A stretch of 39,678 nt of DNA from Candidatus Falkowiibacteriota bacterium (GCA_903847415.1 CAINDR010000020.1:1-39678); one strand, 5' to 3'; positions 18,040 to 26,025 are shown, counted from the stretch's first letter. The notes: a model not told the origin generated them from the sequence alone. Made by a program: numbers and translations.

Positions 18040-19415
18040 GATATCTTAGAAGGCCATTTCTTTTGCTTTTTCCTTTGTTGCTATTAACATTTTTTTTAAT
18101 TGCGCCAACTGCTAAGGCTGCTTGCGCCTGGCTAAATACCTGCAACCAAATCTACCACCTTGAAACTATAAGTGGTGGCTGTAGCGCTCCAGGAATAGCA
18201 CCAAATGCGAGTTCAAAATGTTGTTGTGATGGTGCTAATGTTACTGCCGCTCTAGTTAATGCCACCAACATGAGCTCCTGCAGTTGGCAACCCGCTTTAC
18301 TGGGAAAACCTTGTGGCTCTCTACCAACTTCTGCTGTTACCCAAGCAGATAGTTTTTGCTCTGGCAGCCAAAAAACTGACGTCAATGCTAGTTGTTGCTG
18401 TCTCCCAAAAGATGCTTTGATTGTTGTCAAACCAGCTGCTGTTTTAAATAATCCTTTTGATAACCTAAATATTGAAATCCCTGGATTATACAAATCACTT
18501 GGCTGTATCTACAATAAAGAAACCAAAAAATATGAATGCCCAAAAGTAAATTGCGAGGAAGGTGATAACGGCGCCGCTGCTTGCAACGTTCCTTGGATTG
18601 GCCAATATATTATTGCTATCTATAACTATGCTCTGATTGTAATCGGCTCAATTGCTGCGGTCACAATCATGATGGGTGGTTTATTATGGTTAATCTCTGG
18701 TAGTAATGCCTCTCGAATGAAAGTTGCTAAAGAAATGATTATTGGTAGTATTAGTGGTTTAGTAATTATGTTTTCTTCCTACATGATTATCTCCGTCGTA
18801 AACCCCAGGCTCTTAATCTTTAAGCCTATTAGTATTGGCTATATTGAACCTTATCCGCCAGATGAACCAAGCTCTGCCAGTGAAGTCAACGAACCTAGTA
18901 TTTTTAATGATGCTTGCAAGGCATTTAGAGCAACAAAGGGTACAAAATCTTGTGAAAATTTAGTCGGAAAAGAACCGGCAAATTTATCTAACGTTTTTGG
19001 TGGTGGCAAAAAAAGACTAAACGCTGACTTTGCTCAAAAATTAAAAGTCGCTCTAAAATGTGTGAAAGATAAAAATGGCGGTAAAGATATGTTTGTTGTT
19101 TCAGCTGGTGTTCGTACCGCCCAAGTATCTATGGATTTATATAACACTTACATAAACAATCCAAAAAATGCCAATAAAGCAGCTGATCCTTGCTGCTCAA
19201 GACATATGACGGGAAATGCTGTTGACCTTCAAAGAACCTCTTACACAGTGAACTGGTTTAACCCCGGTTTAACTGGAGAGAAAAAGAAAAAATTTATTGA
19301 CGAACAATGGGCTTATGTGAAATCAGTGGGCTTGGTTGATTGTATGAAACAAGCTGGAATACCAGGTGGGTTTGTGGATAGTGAGCCTTGGCATTGGTCA
19401 ACAAGTGGTCGTTAA
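18036..19415 (+). CDS. VirB2-like pilin fused to an M15-type (VanY/DacB-like) peptidase
   Basis: The 459-residue protein has a signal peptide (about 1-29, ending APTAKA), a Cys-rich outer region with two CCC runs, two membrane helices (about 196-216 and 236-255) around SGSNASRMKVAKEMIIG as in the two upstream pilins, and a C-terminal domain from about residue 325. The last domain shows the zinc peptidase M15 signature: SRHMTGNAVDL with H390 and D397, and EPWHW with E450 and H453. These are the metal ligands plus the general base. M15 enzymes cut D-Ala-D-Ala or D,L-peptide bonds in peptidoglycan. Local wall opening for a secretion or attachment apparatus is the obvious inference. The start overlaps porB by 4 nt, and a terminator follows. 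Confidence 0.85.
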   Translation: MRYLRRPFLLLFPLLLLTFFLIAPTAKAACAWLNTCNQIYHLETISGGCSAPGIAPNASSKCCCDGANVTAALVNATNMSSCSWQPALLGKPCGSLPTSAVTQADSFCSGSQKTDVNASCCCLPKDALIVVKPAAVLNNPFDNLNIEIPGLYKSLGCIYNKETKKYECPKVNCEEGDNGAAACNVPWIGQYIIAIYNYALIVIGSIAAVTIMMGGLLWLISGSNASRMKVAKEMIIGSISGLVIMFSSYMIISVVNPRLLIFKPISIGYIEPYPPDEPSSASEVNEPSIFNDACKAFRATKGTKSCENLVGKEPANLSNVFGGGKKRLNADFAQKLKVALKCVKDKNGGKDMFVVSAGVRTAQVSMDLYNTYINNPKNANKAADPCCSRHMTGNAVDLQRTSYTVNWFNPGLTGEKKKKFIDEQWAYVKSVGLVDCMKQAGIPGGFVDSEPWHWSTSGR

Positions 19416-19426
19416 TTTTATATTTC

Positions 19427-19462
19427 AAAAAGACTGGCTCTTATCGGAGTCAGTCTTTTTTT
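19427..19462 (+). terminator. Intrinsic terminator ending the por-pilin operon (bidirectional)
   Basis: A 14-bp stem, AAAAAGACTGGCTC with GAGTCAGTCTTTTT (one G-U pair on this strand), is followed by a T7 run, 11 nt after the stop at 19415. It also lies downstream of the convergent rnhA, where the opposite strand forms nearly the same hairpin with a T-run. Confidence 0.9.
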
Positions 19463-19472
19463 AGTAACAAAA

Positions 19473-19877
19473 TTAATTACTCATCCGGTCCATCGCTTCA
19501 TTGGCGAGAGCATCAGCCTCCTTGTTTTTCTCTCGGGGGATATGAGTAAAAGTTAATTTTTTAAAATCTAAAGAAATATTATGAATCTTTAAAAATAATG
19601 GTGCTAGCTCTTGATTCTTTACTTTATATTCTCTTTTTAGTTGTTTTACTACTAACTCACTATCTAAAAAACAAGAAACTTCTTCCGCCCCTAGCTCTTT
19701 AGCCTTTTCAAGAGCCATAATCAAAGCTCGATATTCTGCTTGATTATTTGTGGTTTCACCAAGATAATGAGAAAGTCTCTCAATAATTTCATTTTTTTCA
19801 TTATACAAGACCGCCCCAATTCCGGCTGGACCAGGATTTCCTCTTGCACCGCCATCGGAGAAAGAAATTAATTTCAT
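19473..19877 (-). CDS. rnhA: Ribonuclease HI family protein
   Basis: The 134-residue protein has the RNase H fold. The catalytic acidic residues are D8 (SDGGARGNPGPAG), E48 (NNQAEYRAL), D72 (LDSELVV) and D122 (NKEADALAN). It cleaves RNA in RNA-DNA hybrids. The sequence resembles the short archaeal/Bacillus YpdQ-like HI group that lacks the basic handle of E. coli RNase HI. Its ATG overlaps the recJ stop by 4 nt, so the two genes are coupled. Confidence 0.92.
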   Translation of the reverse strand: MKLISFSDGGARGNPGPAGIGAVLYNEKNEIIERLSHYLGETTNNQAEYRALIMALEKAKELGAEEVSCFLDSELVVKQLKREYKVKNQELAPLFLKIHNISLDFKKLTFTHIPREKNKEADALANEAMDRMSN

Positions 19878-21613
19878 ATTTTTTGTAAATCAATTATTTT
19901 TAATTGAATTTCTCGACGACCATTAAACTCATTCCACTCTGCAAAATAAGCGAGATCAACAAAATCACCAACCTCACATTGCTTGTAATCACTAGAGCCA
20001 CCAAAAGAAATTGCCCACAAATTAAAACCAGAATCATCCGCTAAACGAAATTTTACATGCTGACTATCAACACCCATATAAAATACTTCCAAAATTTTTA
20101 AACCACGACTCACAAATTTTGGCTGAGGATTGTGTTGACCAAAGGGAGAAAAAAGAGAAATTTCTGCCAATAGATCTTCTTTGACCGAAGAAAAAGGGAT
20201 TTCTTGTTCAATTTTAATTTTCGGCACTAAATTAAGATTACTTAATTTGCGACTAGCAATTTTTTCTAACTCCACCACAAAACGATCTAGTTTTTCCCGG
20301 CTATCCACACTAAATCCACAAGCCATCGGATGTCCACCATATTTTCCTACTAAACCATCTACATTTTGGGCAACCTCCTCAATCGCCTCAATTAAATTAA
20401 ACTCCTCAATCGAGCGACCAGAGCCCTTGAAACCATCCTCTGTTGAAGTGACCACAATTGTTGGACGATAATATCTTTCGCAAATTTTTCCCGCAACCAA
20501 ACCAATAATTCCCTCGCTCCAAATTTTTTCTTGATTTGAAATTGCCGCTAAAAAATATTTCTGACCAGCAGCAAATTGTTGATCAATTTGTGCCCTGGCC
20601 TCCCCAACTGCTTCTTCGGTAATTTTTTGACGATCACTGTTTCTTGTATTTAAATCCTTGGCAATTACTTCCGCCTTTGTTTTGTCATCGCAAACTAATA
20701 ATGCAAAAGCATTGTTAGCGTGATCCATTCGACTAGCAGCATTCAAGCGTGGTCCAATTTGAAAACCAATATTCCAAGATTCCAAACGACGAAGGTTGTC
20801 TAACTTAGAAACTTTTATTAATTCCAGCAACCCTGGTCTTTTTGTGCTATTTAAAACATCCAAACCACGACTAACTAAAGCCCGATTTTCACCCATCAAA
20901 GTGACCATATCCGCAACCGTTCCAATTGCTACCAAATCTAAAAGTCTTTCCAGTAAATAATGTTTTTGCTCATCTGATAATTTTGAACGAGAAACCAGCG
21001 CACTCGCTAATTTAAAAGAAACCCCAACTCCCGCCAGAAAACGAAAAGGATATTGATTACGACGATCAGCTGGATTAATAATCAGACAATCAGGTAAATC
21101 ATCCTCACTGTCTGGTAGGGTGTGATGATCGGTGATAATAATCTCCAAGCCACGCTCTTTGGCGTAAGCAACTTCTTGTTTATTTCTAATACCGGTATCA
21201 ACAGTGACTGCTAGTTTCACGCCTGAGGAAATCAGCTGATCAATTGCTTCTCGGTTCAAGCCATAGCCTTCACTTACTCGATCGGGTAAATAAACTTCAA
21301 CCCTAGCCTTTAAAATTTTGAGGGTTTCAAATAAAACAGCAGAGGCAGTAACACCGTCCGCGTCATAGTCACCATAAACCACAATTTTTTCACCAGCCTT
21401 AATCTTTGCAATCAAAAGATTAACCGCCCCATCCATGTCACGAAATAAAAAGGGATCATGAAAAGTTGATCCTGGGTCCAAAAAAGCCTCAATCTCATCT
21501 TCCGTCTTGAGATCACGATTATATAGTAATTGAGCCATTACTGGAGAAAAACCGGAATTTTCTGAAAAAAAACTTTCCGGTGCTAACGGATATACTTGCC
21601 AAATTTTTGACAT
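19874..21613 (-). CDS. recJ: Single-stranded-DNA-specific 5'-3' exonuclease RecJ
   Basis: From ATG 21613 the protein has 579 residues, normal for RecJ. It shows the DHH-family motifs DYDADG (82-87), DTG (139-141) and DHH (162-164), then GPRLNAASRM and the DHHA1 motif GGHPMACGFS. RecJ degrades single-stranded DNA in recombination and base-excision repair. An upstream in-frame TTG at 21655 would add 14 residues but overlaps the microprotein gene; MSKIWQV is the better start. It lies 10 nt after the microprotein stop and overlaps rnhA, so lepA, microprotein, recJ and rnhA look like one transcript. Confidence 0.93.
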   Translation of the reverse strand: MSKIWQVYPLAPESFFSENSGFSPVMAQLLYNRDLKTEDEIEAFLDPGSTFHDPFLFRDMDGAVNLLIAKIKAGEKIVVYGDYDADGVTASAVLFETLKILKARVEVYLPDRVSEGYGLNREAIDQLISSGVKLAVTVDTGIRNKQEVAYAKERGLEIIITDHHTLPDSEDDLPDCLIINPADRRNQYPFRFLAGVGVSFKLASALVSRSKLSDEQKHYLLERLLDLVAIGTVADMVTLMGENRALVSRGLDVLNSTKRPGLLELIKVSKLDNLRRLESWNIGFQIGPRLNAASRMDHANNAFALLVCDDKTKAEVIAKDLNTRNSDRQKITEEAVGEARAQIDQQFAAGQKYFLAAISNQEKIWSEGIIGLVAGKICERYYRPTIVVTSTEDGFKGSGRSIEEFNLIEAIEEVAQNVDGLVGKYGGHPMACGFSVDSREKLDRFVVELEKIASRKLSNLNLVPKIKIEQEIPFSSVKEDLLAEISLFSPFGQHNPQPKFVSRGLKILEVFYMGVDSQHVKFRLADDSGFNLWAISFGGSSDYKQCEVGDFVDLAYFAEWNEFNGRREIQLKIIDLQKI

Positions 21614-21623
21614 AAGAATTAAA

Positions 21624-21728
21624 TCAATAGAAAATTGAGCCAAAAGTCCAAGCAAGCATGGAAATCATTACCATCAAGGAAATTAAAACCGTTATCGCTT
21701 TAAAAATTTTTCTTCTTTTAATTTTCAT
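21624..21728 (-). CDS. 34-residue membrane microprotein
   Basis: A complete small reading frame fills the gap between lepA and recJ. ATG is at 21728, 5 nt after the lepA stop; TGA is at 21624, 10 nt before the recJ ATG. It encodes a basic start (MKIKRRKIFK), a hydrophobic stretch at residues 11-29 and a GSIFY end, the plan of a single-pass inner-membrane microprotein with its N-terminus inside. The close fit between both neighbours and the positive-inside pattern support it. There is no SD, as is usual in this window. Its function is unknown, and a chance ORF cannot be ruled out. Confidence 0.55.
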   Translation of the reverse strand: MKIKRRKIFKAITVLISLMVMISMLAWTFGSIFY

Positions 21729-21733
21729 AGATA

Positions 21734-23557
21734 TTATTGTCTTTTTAAAATTTTTACAAAGGTGTCTGGTGGAATTTCAACACTTCCTTTTCCGGCCGCC
21801 ATCATCTTTTTTTTGCCTTTTTTTTGCTTTTCTAGTAATTTTCTTTTTCGAGAAACATCTCCGCCATAAAGCTTGGCGGTTACATCTTTGCGCATCGCAC
21901 TAATTCTTTCGGCAGCAATCACCTTTGCACCAACCGAAGCTTGCAGCTTCAAAACAAACATCTGCTTTGGTAGAGTGTCTTTTAGAATTTTAACAATTTC
22001 TTTCCCTTCCCGAAAAGCATCATCACGATAAACAATTGTCGACAAAGATTCCACCATTTCCTCGGCAACCATAATATCCATCTTCACCACATCTGCTTCT
22101 CGGTAATCAAAAAATTCATAGTTTAAAGAAGCATAACCAGATGAACCACTTTTTATTTTATCATAAAAATCAGTTAAAATGGCCGACATTGGGATTTCAT
22201 AATGAAGCATCACGCGAGCGTCATCACCTTCTGCTGAAAGATATTCCGTATTTTTATAGACACCTCTTTTTTCCTGAGCAACTTTCATGATGTTTCCTAA
22301 ATATATCTTAGGGGTAATCACGTCTAATTTCACCCAAGGCTCTCGAATTAGATCAATTTCCGTGGGATCTGGTAACCTTTGCGGGGTACGAACAACAATC
22401 TCCTCACCATCACTTTTTAGAACTTGGTAAGCAACACTTGGCACTGTGATAATTAAATCTAAATCATATTCTCGACGCAATCTTTCCTGAAAAACTTCCA
22501 AGTGAAGCAAGCCTAAAAACCCACAACGAAAACCGAGTCCAAGAGCATCTGAGCGTTCTGGTTCATAAGCAAGAGCAGCGTCATTCAACTTTAATCTTTC
22601 CATTGCCTCCCTAAGCTCCTTAAAATCACTGCCTTCGCGAGGAAACACTCCCGCAAAAACCATTGGCTTCACTTCTTGATACCCATGAAGGGCTTCTAGT
22701 TCTTTTTGGTCTGCCTGACTAATTGCAGTGCTGATGGTGTCACCAACACGACAATCACCAACTTGCTTGAAGCCAGTAATAATATAACCAATTTCACCTT
22801 CTTTTAATTCGCCAGTGGAAAAATAATCCGGCTTAAAAATACCAATATCCAAAACTTCACTTTCAGCTTCAGCGATGATTAAGCGAATCTTGTCACCCTT
22901 CTTGATGCTGCCATTAAAAACTCGCACATAAGCAACTACACCTTTATATTCATCGTATTTCGAATCAAAAATTAAGGCACGAGAAAGTGCTGGATTTTTG
23001 GTTGCTGAGCTTTTTGGACTTGGACCATTTTTAATTACTGATTGCAAAATTTCCACAACTCCTTCACCGGTTTTTCCAGAAGCACACAAAATTTCATCTT
23101 CCCGACAGCCAATTAATTTAATAATTTCTGCTTTTGTTTTTGGGACATCAGCCGCTGGTAAATCAATTTTATTGACCACTGGGATAATGTTCAAATCTTG
23201 TTCAAGAGCTAAATATAGATTTGCTAAAGTTTGTGCTTGAATTCCTTGTGTGCAATCCACTAACAAAACTGCTGTTTCTACTGCTGCTAAGGAGCGCGAA
23301 ACTTCATAAGAAAAGTCAACGTGACCCGGGGTGTCAATTAAATTCAACTGATAACCCTCAAAATTCATGGTGACTGGTTGTAGTTTGATTGTAATTCCTC
23401 GCTCACGTTCAATGTCCATGCCATCAAGAATTTGATCTTTCATCTTTCGTTTATCGACTGTGCCAGTGACCTCTAGCATTCGATCGGCAAGGGTGGACTT
23501 GCCGTGATCAATGTGAGCAATAATACAAAAATTTCTGATTTTTTCACTTCTATTCAT
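21734..23557 (-). CDS. lepA: Elongation factor 4 (LepA) GTPase
   Basis: The 607-residue protein is a full-length ribosome-associated translational GTPase of the LepA family, which acts on stalled or misassembled translation complexes. G1 is AHIDHGKST (14-22), G2 lies in ERERGITIK, G3 is DTPGH (75-79) and G4 is VVNKIDLP. The LepA-specific C-terminal part is recognisable in RAERISAMRKDVTAKLYGGD near the end of the protein. The start at ATG 23557 sits only 6 nt after a -10 element, which predicts a leaderless mRNA. Confidence 0.96.
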   Translation of the reverse strand: MNRSEKIRNFCIIAHIDHGKSTLADRMLEVTGTVDKRKMKDQILDGMDIERERGITIKLQPVTMNFEGYQLNLIDTPGHVDFSYEVSRSLAAVETAVLLVDCTQGIQAQTLANLYLALEQDLNIIPVVNKIDLPAADVPKTKAEIIKLIGCREDEILCASGKTGEGVVEILQSVIKNGPSPKSSATKNPALSRALIFDSKYDEYKGVVAYVRVFNGSIKKGDKIRLIIAEAESEVLDIGIFKPDYFSTGELKEGEIGYIITGFKQVGDCRVGDTISTAISQADQKELEALHGYQEVKPMVFAGVFPREGSDFKELREAMERLKLNDAALAYEPERSDALGLGFRCGFLGLLHLEVFQERLRREYDLDLIITVPSVAYQVLKSDGEEIVVRTPQRLPDPTEIDLIREPWVKLDVITPKIYLGNIMKVAQEKRGVYKNTEYLSAEGDDARVMLHYEIPMSAILTDFYDKIKSGSSGYASLNYEFFDYREADVVKMDIMVAEEMVESLSTIVYRDDAFREGKEIVKILKDTLPKQMFVLKLQASVGAKVIAAERISAMRKDVTAKLYGGDVSRKRKLLEKQKKGKKKMMAAGKGSVEIPPDTFVKILKRQ

Positions 23558-23563
23558 AAATTC

Positions 23564-23592
23564 ATCTTACTTGATTTGCCAAAAGCGGTCAA
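23564..23592 (-). promoter_or_regulatory. lepA promoter, predicted leaderless
   Basis: On the minus strand TTGACC (23592-23587) and TAAGAT (23569-23564) are separated by 17 nt. Only 6 nt lie between the -10 and the lepA ATG at 23557, so the expected start of transcription is the ATG itself. Confidence 0.6.
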
Positions 23593-23781
23593 TGGATGTC
23601 GCTAATATTTGACGAATTTTGCTTATAGTTTTAGATTAATTATTAACAAATTTTTATTAATATTATTAATGATGATTAACAATATAAGTCCTTTAAAAAA
23701 ATTTGGCTAGCAAGCCTCTAATGAGATAATCCGCAAAAAGACAGGTATTGTACTAAAAGTTTGAATGTACTAATCTTTCTC

Positions 23782-23810
23782 TTGACAAAATATAATAACT
23801 GTGATATAAT
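23782..23810 (+). promoter_or_regulatory. Consensus sigma-70-type promoter with extended -10
   Basis: TTGACA (23782-23787), a 17-nt spacer and TATAAT (23805-23810) match the housekeeping consensus exactly, and TGA precedes the -10 to make it extended. Transcription should start near 23816-23817. It is the best promoter in the window and serves only the 114-residue orphan gene. Confidence 0.85.
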
Positions 23811-23814
23811 TTAT

Positions 23815-23950
23815 TTTGTTAGTTTTTGATCATTAATAATCAATTACCCCATTTTTCTAACAAACTCCTCTAGTCAATTCTTATCTGAATTATTTTTAAA
23901 TTAATTACTCTATTGATTTCAAAATAATTCAGATAATGTCATCTGGAGGA
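23815..23950 (+). promoter_or_regulatory. Structured 5' leader that can sequester the SD of the downstream gene
   Basis: The leader of about 148 nt can form two domains. Hairpin A pairs 23815-23822 with 23857-23864 (8 bp) and has an inner 5-bp stem (23826-23830 with 23839-23843). Domain B has an outer helix pairing TCCTCTAG (23866-23873) with CTGGAGGA (23943-23950), 8 bp with one G-U, which covers the SD. It encloses a perfect 16-bp stem (23881-23896 with 23921-23936) with a 24-nt loop. An alternative 5-bp pairing, CAGAT (23930-23934) with ATCTG (23941-23945), excludes both helices and would leave GGAGGA free. No known riboswitch class is recognised. A cis-acting translational switch is inference. 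Confidence 0.6.
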
Positions 23951-23964
23951 AAAAAAATAAAAAA

Positions 23965-24309
23965 ATGGAAACAAAAAATTATATTTTGATAGCAATAACA
24001 ATAATCGCTATCATCGCTTTTGTAATCAACTATTTCGAAAAAAGAAATAGATTGATCAGAAAATTTAAAGCAAATAAATCATTCCCCAAGTGGAGTGAGT
24101 ATAACAAAAGAGAAAGCATGCTTTCTATAAACTGGTTCGTGGGCCACAGAAATAGCCCAGAGTACGTAAATATCTATGAGTTTGATTTTAAGAATCAAAC
24201 CTCTACCCATTATCAGAATACTGATAACGGAAGAAAGGAGATATTCTCTGGAACACTTTCTGAGGGTATCGAAAAATATATCTCAAAAAACAAAAAGGCT
24301 ATTTCATAG
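23965..24309 (+). CDS. Orphan 114-residue membrane-anchored protein
   Basis: I do not recognise a family. The protein has a short N-terminus, one membrane helix (about residues 6-23), a basic juxtamembrane stretch (EKRNRLIRKFK) and a soluble domain with many Tyr, Asn and Ser residues. It is a single-gene plus-strand transcription unit between minus-strand lepA and murJ, with its own consensus promoter and terminator. It is the only gene here where I see a clear SD (GGAGGA, 23945-23950), set an unusually long 14 nt before the ATG. The isolation and different initiation signal suggest special regulation or recent acquisition. Confidence 0.75.
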   Translation: METKNYILIAITIIAIIAFVINYFEKRNRLIRKFKANKSFPKWSEYNKRESMLSINWFVGHRNSPEYVNIYEFDFKNQTSTHYQNTDNGRKEIFSGTLSEGIEKYISKNKKAIS

Positions 24310-24318
24310 TCTTTTTTT
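24292..24318 (+). terminator. Intrinsic terminator of the orphan gene
   Basis: The stem AAAAAGGCTAT (24292-24302) pairs with ATAGTCTTTTT (24306-24316) through one G-U pair and a 3-nt loop, and runs into a T7 tract. It overlaps the stop codon at 24307-24309. It lies convergent to murJ and may act weakly on that side too. Confidence 0.85.
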
Positions 24319-24334
24319 ATTTTTCCTAAAGAAT

Positions 24335-25948
24335 TTAATTCCCTCTCGCCTCACCCTGATCATCAACAGAAACTGATTTAAAGCGCCAACGACTTTTTAA
24401 GGCAGAAATAAAGCTATCCATTTCTTCACTTCCTAACATTTTACAGATAAAAGCATAAATCAAAGTGCCGGCCACAAAAGACACTGATAACTGAACAAAA
24501 ACACCATAAAATCTAGTCATATCAATATAGGGCCAAACAGCAACTTTGGAAATTTGAATCGCAACTCCAGCCAAAAGTGCGGCAGCAGAATATTTCAAAG
24601 CACTAATAAAAATTGGAAAAGCATTAAAAATGGGAATTTCCACATACAAGAAAAGCCAAAGTAAAACGAAATTTAAAGCACTAGAAATTGAAGCGGCAAT
24701 TGCCAAGCCAGTTACTCCCATTTTCTTTCCTAAAAACCAAGAAAGAATAAGATTAACCAACACACTAAGAGCTCCAATATACAGAGGGGTTTTTGAATTA
24801 TGACGAGCATAAAAAACTCTCACCAACAAAGGTGCAGCTGCTTGAGCAACTAAGCTAGCTGAAAAAAGACCCAGGGCATTCATCGTTTGAACGGTGTCGT
24901 TCCAGTCGAAAGCTCCAGTTCCCAGAACTACTCTAATAATCTGAGCTCGAAGAGTAATAATAAAAACCGTTGCCGGAATCACAAAGAACATAATCTGCCT
25001 CATGGTAGTGCTAAATTTTTTTAACAAAACTTCCGAATTAAAAGCATTTTCCGAAAAAGAAGGAAAAGCCGCAATTGCAAAAGACACCCCAAAGATTCCG
25101 ACTGGGAAAGAAGCTAAATTATTGGCAAAATTAAAAATTGCTAAAGAACCACTCGGCAACATCGAAGCGATAACAGTCGTAAAAAGCAAGCCAACCTGAG
25201 ATACGGCCAAACTCAAAGTTCTCGGAATCATCATTTTGCCAATTTTTCTAGTATTCAAGTCTCGATAATCGAGAATCAACGACCACCTAAAGCCCAAACT
25301 AAAGACAGCTGGTAGTTGAATTGCTGCGTGTAAAAAAGCACCAATCACCACCCCCCAGGCCAAGCCATAGATCCCAAACCATCGAGAAAGATACAAAGCA
25401 CCAAAAATAATACCTAAATTATAAGCCATTGGCGCGATTGAATAGACCAAAAATCTTTTAGTAGATTGCAAAATACCACCCAAAACACCAGAAATTCCTA
25501 AAAATAAAGGTGACAAAAACATCACTCGAGTCAATTTGGCAGTCAGTAATTGTGCTTCGCTACTAAAACCAGGGGCAATAATTTTCACTAGCGGATTAGC
25601 AAAAATAATTCCCAATATCGAAAGTCCGAGAATCGACAAAGAAAGAAAATTTAAAACATTACTGGCTAACTTCCAGGCCTCCTTTTTTTCTTCTTCATCT
25701 TTTTTGAGCAGTGTTGTAAAAACTGGAATAAATCCCGCCGATAAAGCCCCTAGAACTACTAAGTTAAAAATTAAATCAGGCACGCGAAAAGCAGCATAAT
25801 AAATATCTAAAGCCTCACCAGCACCAAACTGTCCAGCCAAAATACGATCACGAATCACCCCAAGAAATCTGGATAACAAAGAAGACAATGCCACAAGAGC
25901 TGCTGCTAAAGTAATGCTATTTATTTGTCCGCTTCGCTTCTTTTTCAT
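24335..25948 (-). CDS. murJ: Lipid II flippase MurJ (MviN)
   Basis: The 537-residue multipass protein of the MOP superfamily flips lipid-linked peptidoglycan precursor across the membrane. The N-terminus is typical: SLLSRFLGVIRDRILAGQFG, then DIYYAAFRVPDLIFNLVVLGALSAGFIPVF. About 14 membrane helices are spread along the length. ATG 25948 (MKKKRSGQ) was chosen over an in-frame TTG at 25969, because the latter would lie on the -10 element. It is separated from upstream rpoC by a terminator and has its own promoter within that terminator region. Confidence 0.95.
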   Translation of the reverse strand: MKKKRSGQINSITLAAALVALSSLLSRFLGVIRDRILAGQFGAGEALDIYYAAFRVPDLIFNLVVLGALSAGFIPVFTTLLKKDEEEKKEAWKLASNVLNFLSLSILGLSILGIIFANPLVKIIAPGFSSEAQLLTAKLTRVMFLSPLFLGISGVLGGILQSTKRFLVYSIAPMAYNLGIIFGALYLSRWFGIYGLAWGVVIGAFLHAAIQLPAVFSLGFRWSLILDYRDLNTRKIGKMMIPRTLSLAVSQVGLLFTTVIASMLPSGSLAIFNFANNLASFPVGIFGVSFAIAAFPSFSENAFNSEVLLKKFSTTMRQIMFFVIPATVFIITLRAQIIRVVLGTGAFDWNDTVQTMNALGLFSASLVAQAAAPLLVRVFYARHNSKTPLYIGALSVLVNLILSWFLGKKMGVTGLAIAASISSALNFVLLWLFLYVEIPIFNAFPIFISALKYSAAALLAGVAIQISKVAVWPYIDMTRFYGVFVQLSVSFVAGTLIYAFICKMLGSEEMDSFISALKSRWRFKSVSVDDQGEARGN

Positions 25949-25957
25949 AATAAATAA

Positions 25958-25966
25958 ATTATAGCA
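25958..25966 (-). promoter_or_regulatory. murJ extended -10 promoter element
   Basis: On the minus strand TGC-TATAAT has its hexamer at 25963-25958, ending 9 nt before the ATG, so the leader would be about 2-3 nt. The identical nonamer followed by TT occurs before ftsK. No good -35 is seen; the T-run of the rpoC terminator occupies that place. Confidence 0.6.
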
Positions 25967-25975
25967 CAAACTCTC

Positions 25976-26011
25976 AAAAAAAATCCGCCCCTAATGAGAG
26001 GACGGATTTTT
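25976..26011 (-). terminator. Intrinsic terminator of the rpoB-rpoC operon
   Basis: On the minus strand AAAAATCCGTCC pairs with the GGGCGGATTTTT side (one U-G pair) around a short loop, followed by a T-run complementary to 25983-25976. It lies 15 nt after the rpoC stop at 26026. Confidence 0.9.
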
Positions 26012-26025
26012 AAAATAACTAATAA

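Larger units (their letters stand above)
23558..23964. other. 407-bp divergent intergenic region
   Basis: The longest gene-free stretch in the window lies between lepA (minus) and the orphan gene at 23965 (plus). The part next to lepA holds its promoter. The part from 23782 holds a consensus plus-strand promoter and a folded leader, listed separately. Between 23593 and 23781 I see only AT-rich sequence without a convincing gene or RNA. Confidence 0.7.

Noticed and set aside
18152-18493. 113-codon minus-strand frame opposite the pilin-peptidase gene
   Set aside because: It is antisense to a coherent signal-peptide and Cys-rich coding region, with no promoter or family-like pattern.
21658-21903. 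81-codon plus-strand frame over the lepA end
   Set aside because: It is antisense to lepA and the minus-strand microprotein; its hydrophobic start is a reflection of those genes.
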